DNA of 13,397 nucleotides from Clostridiales bacterium (lineage in GTDB: Bacteria; Bacillota; Clostridia; Christensenellales; CAG-314). Of this stretch, positions 7,097 through 13,397 are shown in pieces. The stretch is from the NCBI GenBank assembly GCA_003537755.1, contig DPQS01000074.1:1-13397 (forward strand), written 5' to 3'. The translations under genes were made by a program, and so were the position numbers. Each line of letters begins with the position of its first letter. Positions within the stretch are counted from its first letter, which is position 1. Under the pieces are notes generated by a model. The model ran no database searches. It was not told the DNA's origin and was given only the letters and a program-made list of their open reading frames with translations.

Positions 7097-7389
7097 GGCG
7101 ACCGAGCGACGGAAAAAGTAAGCATTTGCGCGTGCTTGTTGTGCGCTTTTCCCGCTTTGCGGTTTGCCAAATGCTCTCTTACAGTACGTCAAGTACAGTT
7201 TCGCTCGCCTTTGGCAAAAATCATCACAACAAGCAAGCGCAAATGTGCTCGCAGTTGTGGGGTTGGAGATGCAGTACAAGGCGGCGGTAGGTGCCAGAAG
7301 CAATACTTGTCGGTATTGCAAGGGTGCATATCGGCGCATTGTGCAAATATACAACCCCACAACCTTGCCTTTTCCGTCGCTCGGTCGCC
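7097..7389. repeat. Palindromic element with terminal inverted repeats folding as a three-way junction
   Basis: The ends are a perfect 20-bp inverted repeat (7097-7116 and 7370-7389; GGCGACCGAGCGACGGAAAA and its complement). Inside are two consecutive hairpin arms. Arm 1 pairs 7122-7143 with 7225-7246 (20 of 22), then 7163-7171 with 7210-7218 (TTTGCCAAA/TTTGGCAAA). Arm 2 pairs 7254-7265 with 7352-7363 (perfect 12; GTTGTGGGGTTG), then 7300-7306 with 7313-7319 (GCAATAC/GTATTGC). Linkers between stems are only 5-7 nt, so the whole can fold as a compact Y on either strand. It has no gene. It could be a MITE-like non-autonomous element or a structured RNA. Confidence 0.8.
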
Positions 7390-7472
7390 AACGCGTGCTC
7401 GCTCGCTTCACTTCGGGCATTGTAGTTTAATCTTCAATCAAATAGTGCCATTCACGTCGCCGAATTTTTTGT

Positions 7473-7509
7473 GGCACAGTGATTGAAATAATGTTTCACT
7501 GCCTTTTTT
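7473..7509 (+). terminator. Orphan plus-strand intrinsic terminator
   Basis: CAGTGA (7477-7482) pairs with TCACTG (7496-7501), extended by GG/CC around a two-base bulge and followed by six T on the plus strand. On the minus strand the tail is A-rich, so it does not serve the HAD gene that ends at 7531. No plus-strand gene lies upstream. GTGCCA at 7445-7450 could pair with TGGCAC at 7472-7477 and compete with its 5' arm. Confidence 0.6.
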
Positions 7510-7530
7510 GTAGTTGCCGTTGCCTGTCGG

Positions 7531-8529
7531 TTACGCCTGCGCGTTTATCTTTTTGATGTAGTTCAGTATTTGGTCGAAGTTGTCAAAGTACTCGTTGCAA
7601 AGGGCGCGCGTACCGCTTCCGTTTATGTTGCCGCCGTCAAAGCCTATTGTCACGTAACCTGCCAGACGCACGCTGCATACGCCTGCGCCGCTGTCCTCGA
7701 TGCCAAGCACGTGGCAACGGTCGGCTTCGGCAATGCCCAGTCCTACCGCGCCCGTTTCTGCGTACAGCCACGGGTGGGGTTTTGGGGACAGTTCGCCCAG
7801 CGTACCTACGCTGCCCTTCATCAGGGGGAAGCCTGCGGAAATAATGCTGTCGTAGAAGTCTTTCGGGTCGCCCATTTCAAGGGTGTCGAACGCCGACTTG
7901 ATTTCGGGATAAGCCTTTTCGTACAGACCGCTTGTTACCAGCCCGATTTTTACGCCCATGTCCTTCAGCGCGAGCAAAAATTCCTTAAGTCGCGGCGACG
8001 GAGTAAACGCGCCTGCCTTGCCTTTGCCTTGCATTATGGCGTCCATTTCGCGGTGAGTGTGTTCAAAATAGTACTTGCGTGCTTCTTCCAGGGTTTTGTC
8101 GGGGCAGTACTTGTCAATCATGTACTGCAGGTGTTCCGACACGCTGTGACCGGAAACAAACGGCAGGTCGGCTTCTTCCATGCGGAAGTCGGGGTTGCCA
8201 AGCAGCGAGGCGGTGGTTTGCTCGATAATCCAGATCCAGAATTCTTCACTGCGCACGCTTGTACCGTCAAGGTCCATAAGCACGGCTTTTATCGGGGCTT
8301 GTACCGCAACGGGCTTCACCTTGTAGTAGGCGGGGTAGCCTATTGCCGAAGCAACGTACGCGATTGTGCTGTCCTCGAAGCAGACAAATTCCACTTTGCC
8401 GTCGCCTGTTGCGTACACGTTTGTTACGCCCTTTTCGCCCTTGGCAAACACGCCGTCGGTGCATTTGTCTATCTTTTTCAGTCCGCTTGTTTCGTCAAAA
8501 GTTCCTAAGTCGGGTATTGTAAATTTCAT
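7531..8529 (-). CDS. HAD-superfamily hydrolase (beta-phosphoglucomutase-like) with N-terminal extension
   Basis: Cytoplasmic phosphatase or phosphomutase of the haloacid dehalogenase family, 332 residues. The core begins near residue 80. Motif I is DLDGT (86-90, nucleophile Asp86, acid/base Asp88), motif II VTSG (198-201), motif III Lys250 in SPKPHP, and motif IV GIEDSGAG (277-284). A helical cap lies between motifs I and II, as in the beta-phosphoglucomutase/phosphoglycolate phosphatase group. The first ~78 residues (MKFTIPDLGTFDETSG to YYKVKPVAVQAP) precede the usual start of such proteins and form a domain I do not recognise. The ATG has AAAGGA a few bases upstream. It follows the GH38 gene by 216 bp behind that gene's terminator and has its own promoter. 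A role on a sugar phosphate released by its neighbours is inference; the exact substrate is unknown. Confidence 0.88.
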   Translation of the reverse strand: MKFTIPDLGTFDETSGLKKIDKCTDGVFAKGEKGVTNVYATGDGKVEFVCFEDSTIAYVASAIGYPAYYKVKPVAVQAPIKAVLMDLDGTSVRSEEFWIWIIEQTTASLLGNPDFRMEEADLPFVSGHSVSEHLQYMIDKYCPDKTLEEARKYYFEHTHREMDAIMQGKGKAGAFTPSPRLKEFLLALKDMGVKIGLVTSGLYEKAYPEIKSAFDTLEMGDPKDFYDSIISAGFPLMKGSVGTLGELSPKPHPWLYAETGAVGLGIAEADRCHVLGIEDSGAGVCSVRLAGYVTIGFDGGNINGSGTRALCNEYFDNFDQILNYIKKINAQA

Positions 8530-8633
8530 GGTTGTTTTCCTTTTTTGTTGTCTGTGTTAGTTTATTTTGTGAAAATTCACTTAGTTTTTCCCGTTTTTCA
8601 ACGGATTTCGGATTGAAAAATTCCGCTGAATTT

Positions 8634-8663
8634 ATTGTACATCAAAAAGGGCTGTTTTGTAAA
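8634..8663 (-). promoter_or_regulatory. Probable promoter of the HAD gene
   Basis: TTTACA (8663-8658), 18 bases, TACAAT (8639-8634). The hexamers are the same as those of the plus-strand GxGYxYP promoter. It follows the GH38 terminator directly and leaves a ~100-nt leader. The leader contains an AT-rich inverted repeat, TTTTTCAA/TTGAAAAA, near 8595-8622. Confidence 0.6.
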
Positions 8664-8709
8664 TAAAACTACCACAAAACGTCCGTAATAGGTCGCTTTG
8701 TGGCAGTAG
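8662..8709 (-). terminator. Probable terminator of the GH38 gene
   Basis: On the minus strand CCACAAA (8703-8697) pairs with TTTGTGG (8678-8672). An outer CTA/TAG extends the stem across a three-base bulge, and TTTTATTT follows. It lies about 40 nt after the mannosidase stop. The loop is long (18 nt), so efficiency is uncertain. Confidence 0.55.
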
Positions 8710-8745
8710 AATACAAGCAAATTTCGTTTGGTGAATGAAAACGGA

Positions 8746-11577
8746 TTATTTCAGCTTTAGCACAAACGTTTCTATTTTCTTCGCGCCGATGTCCAGCGAC
8801 CATGCCTTGCCGTCAAAGTTTGTCTTTTCGGCACTGCTTTCGTCAAGGTGTACGCGCAGTACTTCCTTGACCGGCAGAATTGTGGATATCGTCAGCGGCA
8901 ACGTTTCGTCGGTGGTGTTGTACACGCGCAGCGTCAGTCCGTCGCCGTTTTCCGCTTGTTTAAGCGCGCTTGTCATCACTTTGCCTTCTTGGTTGAAGGT
9001 TACGAAACTTGCGCAGTCGGGCAGTACGCCGTTTGTCGCCACTCCCTGGATTGCCTTGAGGGGCACTTTCGCCGCGTAAGCCGCATTCCACACGTGCGCC
9101 GCTTCGAAGTTTCCTTGGTGGGGGTACAGACACATTTCGTAGGTCATCTTGCCGAAACTGTGTTGCCCCGTGTAGCGGTCCAGTTCCTCGTAGGTCATTT
9201 TGCTGTTTGCCGTCATGTAGGCGCGTTGCGTGCGTATGAGTGTAATCTTGATTGTGCGCAGCTTGTCGTCGTCCACTTCGTACTCACGTAGACCCTTTGT
9301 CATTACCGCAAGTCCGTCTTTGCCGTCGCTTACGTCCACAAAGTTTTGCATGGGCTGGAAGGGCAGGAATTTGTCAAAGTTGTCCTTGGTGTCAAGGTGG
9401 TTGATGGTGCGGTGCGCAACGTCCCATGCGCTTTCGCAGTCAACCCACTCGGCTGCGGCAAGTCCGCTGGGGAAGTTTACCACAAGTTTGTGGTCGCGGA
9501 TACGGTTGTCAAGAGTGGTCTTGATACGCAGGAACTTTTCGCCCTTGTTAAGCGTCAGCGTGGTGGTGATTGCCAGCGTTTTGAATCCGCGGCTGCGGTC
9601 GTTGCCGTCGATAGTGGCTTCGGCAGGCAAATCCATTGCAATGTCGATTTTGTACACGCCGCGCAGTTCGTTGCTTTCCGTCAATGTGATGGTTGCCGCG
9701 CTGCCGAGGCTGGTGTACGTCGCGTTGCGTTTGGGCTTTACGGAAATGTGTGCCGAGCCTACTTCGCCGTTGTCGGTAAAGTACAGTTGTTGCGGCATAA
9801 CTCTGCCCGTCGTCTTGTCCGTAAGGTCAAAGGTGCCGTTGCTGTTGATTGCAACCTTTACAAATTCGTTTTCCAGTACGCCGTTGTCGCGTGCGATAAG
9901 TTTGCGCGGGGGCATTACTTCGGGGTGGTAGGCAAGGTCGGGCTCGCGGAAACGCAACGCATAGGTCTTGAAACCGTTTTGCGGTACGGTAACTTCCACA
10001 AGTACGCGTTTGCGGTCGGCGTTAAACTTGATTGCCTTGGTGTCCATTTCGCGTTCCACACCTATTGCGATGTCGTCGCGAGTCAGTTCCACGTAGGGTA
10101 CTTTGTTGCCTTTTTCGTCTACGATGTCGTAGAAGTCGCCCACGCTGCTTGCACCGCCGACGCCGATGTCAACCGCCTGTCCGCCGCCCTTGGGGGTGTC
10201 GAATACCACTTCGATTACTTCCTTGCGGCTGAAGGGCAAGGTGTTGAACACCGTCAGCGTGTGGTCGGTACTCAAAAAGTGTTCCGCCGTGTTGATGTTG
10301 CCGTACAGCGCAACGCAACTACGGTTGGCAACTTCTTCCGCAACGGTCTTTGCCAGGCTGAAGTTGTACAGCATGTCGTCGTGCGCACGGTCAACCGCCG
10401 CACCGCAAATGCTGTCGTGCGCATGGCACTTAAGCAGGTATTCCCATGCGCGGTCGATGTTTTTGCGAGGATATTCCTTGCCGTAAGCCTCGGCGTAACT
10501 GGCAAGGGGTTCGGCAATGTTAAGCAGATTGTTTTCGCATTCGTCGTTGAGCAACTTTATTTTGATACGGCTGCTGTGCGTTGCGCCGAGAAGAGCGTTG
10601 AAGTTGTTGTACTCCATGGTGGTGTAACGCAGTTCGCCGTGGTGTTCTGCCTTTTTGTAGCCTTTTACCGCCTTGATTTCCGCCATGTACTCGTCCATCG
10701 AACATTGCTCGATTTGTACATCGGGGTAAATCTTGTTCATGTCGGCAATAAGTTCAGGCAGGTACTTGTACGGTTCGTCGTTGTCCTCCATGTTGAGGGC
10801 AAGTATGTGGTTGCCTATCGCGTAGGGTTCCGCCTGCTTCAACAGGTTGTCAAGAGCATTCTTTTGTACGTTGACGTCGTGTATGTAGTCAAAGTCCTCG
10901 TGAAGAAGAGTAAACGCCTTTTCGTAACTTTGCATGTCCGCCATGTGTACGGGGATCTGACTGCGGTTGTAGGTGTAGGTAAGGTCCTTTTGCCCCTTGC
11001 CGAGTACTGCGGGTCCGTGCACGTAAAAGAACCAGTTTGTGCGCGTAACTTCGTCAAAGGTGCGCAGGGTGTCGATTGTTGTGCCGTCCGCTCCTACCCA
11101 CGTAAACAGCGGCGTAAGCACGTGCTTGTTTGTCCCGCGGTAGAAGATTGCGTCGGTGATGCCGAAGCCGCGATACAATTGCGGCAACTGGCTGGGTTGA
11201 CCGTAACTTGTGGCGGTGTAGCCGGATTTCATTCCGCCGCCCAGTTCGTTTGCCATTTTGTGTCCCCACAACAGGTTGCGCACAAGGCTTTCCGGCGCGA
11301 CGGTGTTAGTTTCGGGCAGGGTGTACCAATTGACAACAAACATACGCTTTGCCTTGATGAGGTCTATTATGCGTTGCTTGTTTTCCGGACGAATGGTCAG
11401 GTAGTCCTCGATTACGATTGTGCCGCCGTCCACGCAGAAGTATTTGTACTCCGGCTTGGTTTCCAGCAAGTTGATGATGTTGTCCATCAGGTCAACAAGG
11501 CGCAGTTTGCTTTGTTCGGCGGTGTGTCGCCATTCTCTGTCCCAGTGCGTTCCGTTGATAAGGTGAATTTTTTTCAT
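8746..11577 (-). CDS. GH38 alpha-mannosidase-like protein with altered nucleophile site
   Basis: A 943-residue glycoside hydrolase family 38 protein of the bacterial MngB type, without signal peptide and so probably cytoplasmic. The N terminus carries the zinc motif HWDREW (His11, Asp13). The second-domain zinc histidine lies in HAHDSI (His387). Asp265 in NMEDND aligns with the acid/base Asp of NGHDQ in MngB. At the nucleophile position MngB has GYLPDSFG; this protein reads GYTATSYG (119-126), placing Thr123 (codon ACA) where the Asp nucleophile and zinc ligand should be. The surrounding QLPQLYRGFGI aligns well. C-terminal beta-sandwich domains are full length. The start has GAGGT a few bases upstream. 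The gene is divergent from the GxGYxYP gene, and the HAD gene follows downstream. The family is certain. Activity and substrate are open: it may be a mannosidase variant, another glycosidase, or a binding protein. Confidence 0.93.
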   Translation of the reverse strand: MKKIHLINGTHWDREWRHTAEQSKLRLVDLMDNIINLLETKPEYKYFCVDGGTIVIEDYLTIRPENKQRIIDLIKAKRMFVVNWYTLPETNTVAPESLVRNLLWGHKMANELGGGMKSGYTATSYGQPSQLPQLYRGFGITDAIFYRGTNKHVLTPLFTWVGADGTTIDTLRTFDEVTRTNWFFYVHGPAVLGKGQKDLTYTYNRSQIPVHMADMQSYEKAFTLLHEDFDYIHDVNVQKNALDNLLKQAEPYAIGNHILALNMEDNDEPYKYLPELIADMNKIYPDVQIEQCSMDEYMAEIKAVKGYKKAEHHGELRYTTMEYNNFNALLGATHSSRIKIKLLNDECENNLLNIAEPLASYAEAYGKEYPRKNIDRAWEYLLKCHAHDSICGAAVDRAHDDMLYNFSLAKTVAEEVANRSCVALYGNINTAEHFLSTDHTLTVFNTLPFSRKEVIEVVFDTPKGGGQAVDIGVGGASSVGDFYDIVDEKGNKVPYVELTRDDIAIGVEREMDTKAIKFNADRKRVLVEVTVPQNGFKTYALRFREPDLAYHPEVMPPRKLIARDNGVLENEFVKVAINSNGTFDLTDKTTGRVMPQQLYFTDNGEVGSAHISVKPKRNATYTSLGSAATITLTESNELRGVYKIDIAMDLPAEATIDGNDRSRGFKTLAITTTLTLNKGEKFLRIKTTLDNRIRDHKLVVNFPSGLAAAEWVDCESAWDVAHRTINHLDTKDNFDKFLPFQPMQNFVDVSDGKDGLAVMTKGLREYEVDDDKLRTIKITLIRTQRAYMTANSKMTYEELDRYTGQHSFGKMTYEMCLYPHQGNFEAAHVWNAAYAAKVPLKAIQGVATNGVLPDCASFVTFNQEGKVMTSALKQAENGDGLTLRVYNTTDETLPLTISTILPVKEVLRVHLDESSAEKTNFDGKAWSLDIGAKKIETFVLKLK

Positions 11578-11628
11578 AGTTACCTCGACTTTTGAAAAAA
11601 TCAGTGAAAAAATCGGTTTTCTGGCTAT

Positions 11629-11657
11629 ATGATATCACACGGAATTGCACTTGTAAA
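11629..11657 (-). promoter_or_regulatory. Promoter of the GH38 gene
   Basis: TTTACA (11657-11652), 17 bases, TATCAT (11634-11629). The leader is about 45 nt and contains two copies of TGAAAAAATC (plus-strand reading, 11593 and 11605), spaced 12 bp. Confidence 0.8.
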
Positions 11658-11709
11658 GGGGAAAACAAAAATTTTTTTTGCAATTTTTTTGATTTTCCCC
11701 TGTTTACAA
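11651..11709. promoter_or_regulatory. Inverted repeat joining the two divergent promoters
   Basis: TTGTAAAGGGGAAAA (11651-11665) is mirrored by TTTTCCCCTGTTTACAA (11693-11709), identical in inverse apart from a two-base insertion. Each arm contains the -35 box TTTACA of one promoter. The 27-bp centre is made of A and T tracts. It may be an operator for one regulator acting on both genes, or paired upstream promoter elements. Confidence 0.75.
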
Positions 11710-11731
11710 CGGCAGTGTTGTGTGTTACAAT
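11703..11731 (+). promoter_or_regulatory. Promoter of the GxGYxYP gene
   Basis: TTTACA (11703-11708), 17 bases, TACAAT (11726-11731). Transcription would start near 11737, giving a leader of under 30 nt. CTCA at 11734-11737 could pair with TGAG at 11752-11755 next to the ribosome binding site, but this helix is short. Confidence 0.85.
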
Positions 11732-11764
11732 TACTCAAAAAAACAGTTTTCTGAGGTGTTTTTG

Positions 11765-13261
11765 ATGGTTTATGTCGTTAATTACGAAAAAATGACCCCT
11801 GCCGAACGGGCGTTGGCAATCGGACTGCAAGGCGTAGTCAATCGCAAGGGCAAACGCGTGCTGATAGACGCAGACAAGTACATCGACTACGTGACGGACA
11901 GCGACAGACGGTACGTTGACGTGTACGAACTTGCGGACAAATTCGCAGGTGAGTTTTCGGGCGTTGTCGTCTACACGCTGGACAGCCACGATGTCGGTAT
12001 CAACATGGCGGCTATGCTTGCGGCTGTGGACGACGTACTTGGCGTGCCCGACGTGCTTCTGGACAAAGTGGCGAAGTACCATCTTCCCGTGGCGTGCGAC
12101 CTGCGACAAATTTGTGGCAGCAACGCCGAACGGCAACGCGTAGTGTTCGACAGGTGCTACGACCGCCTTAACAAAAACGGTCTTGTGCATCAGGTTGTCA
12201 ACGGCGACAACTTTCACATCAGGCTGCGAGACCTGTCCATTGCCAACCGTTGGGCATGCGTGTACACGGGCGAAGGCGACGAGGACAGGGCTTTCCGCAA
12301 GTACGTGCTGGGCAAGTTGGACTCAAACATCCCCGTGTACGGCTGGAACGACGACGAGATTGCGTTTATTAAGGATATATCGGAATTCGGCGATTATGCC
12401 CTGCCGTCGGATTGGTCTATGAATCACAGTTACTTCGAGGCGAGCGACGCCACGCTTACGCAGCGCATACACGGCGACTTGTCCACCGTTGCGCCAAACA
12501 AACACTACGTTGCGCTTGTGGTGTCCGACGGCGACAATATTCAGTGGCTGGAACGGGACTTTTCTCTTCCCGGCGGCAACTTCGGACAACGCCTTGCAAC
12601 GGACTGCAACTACAAAATGACGTGGACTTTTTCGCCGAGCATGGTGCGGATTTGCCCCGACGGAGCGCGGCATATCTTCGCCTCGGCAAAACGCGACTAT
12701 TTTGTCTCGGGCGTGTCGGGCGTGGGGTACGCCAATTGCCTCAGTTACCCACGCGAACATCTGGACGAGTTTACGGCGCAGACTGCGGAAGCAATGCAAC
12801 GTAGCGACCTTGGTGTAGTTACGCTGCTTGACAACGTCGCCAACACTGCCGACGCACAATTTGTGCAAGATAGGTTGCATAGTTATACAAAGTTTGATAC
12901 AATAAAGGGTGGAATATGGGAGCTTGACCCCGACAGATACGGCAGCGGCAAAGGACGCGTGTGGTGGAGCGACGGCAAACCGTTCGTTTCCGTGCGCTTT
13001 ACTTTGTGGTATCCCACCTGCAACATGGCGGATGTCACGACGGATTGGCTTGACGAAATGGCGGCGGCAGTAAATGCAATGCCCGTCAGCCCGACGACGG
13101 AGGACGGCTACACGGTGGTCAACGTGCACCCGTGGACGATGAATCAGGCAAGCGTGGACTACTTCGTGTCGAGGCTTGACAGCAGCAAAATCGAGTTGGT
13201 GTATGCCGACGAATTGATTGAACTGATGAAGCGCAACCTGAAGGGCGGCGCTGCTCGCTGA
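11765..13261 (+). CDS. GxGYxYP-family putative glycoside hydrolase
   Basis: A 498-residue protein that I assign to the GxGYxYP family (PF14323 with its N-terminal domains), an uncharacterised group linked to sugar processing. The N terminus has ERALAIGLQGVVNRKGKRVL, the LQGxVNR opening of the family. VVSDGDNIQWL (252-262) is the conserved acidic DGDN block, and VNVHPW (452-457) lies near the end. The name-giving motif is present only in modified form: GVGY (319-322) is separated from YP (328-329) by five residues rather than one. There is no signal peptide, unlike the secreted members I remember. I chose the ATG at 11765 because GAGGTG (11753-11758) sits six bases ahead. An upstream in-frame GTG at 11720 lies before the -10 box. 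The gene faces away from the GH38 gene and shares a palindromic promoter region with it, suggesting a common substrate. Catalytic function is unproven. Confidence 0.85.
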   Translation: MVYVVNYEKMTPAERALAIGLQGVVNRKGKRVLIDADKYIDYVTDSDRRYVDVYELADKFAGEFSGVVVYTLDSHDVGINMAAMLAAVDDVLGVPDVLLDKVAKYHLPVACDLRQICGSNAERQRVVFDRCYDRLNKNGLVHQVVNGDNFHIRLRDLSIANRWACVYTGEGDEDRAFRKYVLGKLDSNIPVYGWNDDEIAFIKDISEFGDYALPSDWSMNHSYFEASDATLTQRIHGDLSTVAPNKHYVALVVSDGDNIQWLERDFSLPGGNFGQRLATDCNYKMTWTFSPSMVRICPDGARHIFASAKRDYFVSGVSGVGYANCLSYPREHLDEFTAQTAEAMQRSDLGVVTLLDNVANTADAQFVQDRLHSYTKFDTIKGGIWELDPDRYGSGKGRVWWSDGKPFVSVRFTLWYPTCNMADVTTDWLDEMAAAVNAMPVSPTTEDGYTVVNVHPWTMNQASVDYFVSRLDSSKIELVYADELIELMKRNLKGGAAR

Positions 13262-13275
13262 AAAAGCGGCAAAAA

Positions 13276-13365
13276 GGCGCCGAAGGCACGGGTCGTGCAC
13301 CCACTGTAAAAGGGCGCCGAAGTTAATTAACAAGTGTAAGGGGTCCTGCCGAGGAATTGCCAATA
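13276..13365 (+). repeat. Dispersed ~90-bp repeat, copy B
   Basis: Second near-complete copy of the repeat at 7004-7094, beginning 15 bp after the GxGYxYP stop. Its left half contains GGCGCC twice as GGCGCCGAAG, and a GCAC/GTGC hairpin. Similarity to copy A ends at AATTGCCAATA; beyond it the sequence (GGGAGCGGCTGATG...) differs and runs off the window. Its position directly behind a gene suggests it could also act in 3'-end formation, but there is no U-run. Confidence 0.9.
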
Positions 13366-13397
13366 TGGGAGCGGCTGATGCCTCGCGCCGCTTCGCC

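Noticed and set aside
6692..7420. 242-codon minus-strand open frame between HAD and xpt
   Set aside because: It runs through the Y element, the repeat, the xpt promoter, the riboswitch and its terminator, which explain the sequence fully. No domain is seen.
9346..11595. Long open frame (749 codons) on the plus strand opposite the GH38 gene
   Set aside because: It is antisense to a clearly conserved enzyme, shows no recognisable domain, and results from codon bias that avoids stops in the complement.
1..13397. tRNA, rRNA, CRISPR array, toxin-antitoxin or prophage genes
   Set aside because: I looked on both strands and found no cloverleaf, regular spaced repeats or matching proteins.

Overview
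The window looks like chromosomal DNA from a mid-GC, low-GC-lineage Gram-positive bacterium, most likely an uncultured gut Clostridia-type Firmicute. The grounds are a guanine riboswitch in front of xpt, a BMP lipoprotein/ABC nucleoside transporter of the nupNOPQ type, strong AGGAGG-type ribosome binding sites, and intergenic repeat motifs that I remember from gut Firmicute genomes. The assignment to a group is inference. No rRNA, tRNA, CRISPR array, phage gene or transposase is visible.

Right-to-left block, about 6960 to 467: a purine salvage operon on the minus strand. A consensus promoter is followed by a guanine-class purine riboswitch, two hairpins (the second a clear intrinsic terminator), xpt (xanthine phosphoribosyltransferase), a BMP-family substrate-binding lipoprotein, a strong intergenic hairpin/terminator, and then an ABC ATPase with two nucleotide-binding domains and two overlapping permease genes. 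A final terminator closes the block. The logic is import of a purine nucleoside or base followed by conversion to nucleotide, shut off when guanine is plentiful.

Middle, about 7000 to 7530: gene-free and highly structured. It holds one copy of a ~90-bp dispersed repeat (a second copy is at 13276-13365, a decayed inverted one near 280-330). Next to it is a ~290-bp element (7097-7389) whose inverted repeats nest into a Y-shaped three-way junction. An orphan plus-strand intrinsic terminator follows it.

Right block, 7531 to 13261: carbohydrate genes. On the minus strand are a GH38 alpha-mannosidase-like protein and, downstream behind its own promoter, a HAD-family phosphatase/mutase with an extra N-terminal domain. 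On the plus strand, divergent from the mannosidase, is a GxGYxYP-family putative glycoside hydrolase. None of the three has a signal peptide, so they probably act on imported sugar in the cytoplasm. The two divergent genes share a 187-bp gap in which both -35 boxes lie in the arms of one inverted repeat, suggesting coordinated control. The GH38 protein is unusual: its nucleophile/zinc-ligand aspartate position appears to be threonine.

Most worth following up: the Y-shaped repeat element with its head repeat, the altered GH38 active site beside a GxGYxYP enzyme, the palindromic bidirectional promoter, and the probable strand-exchange design of the riboswitch.
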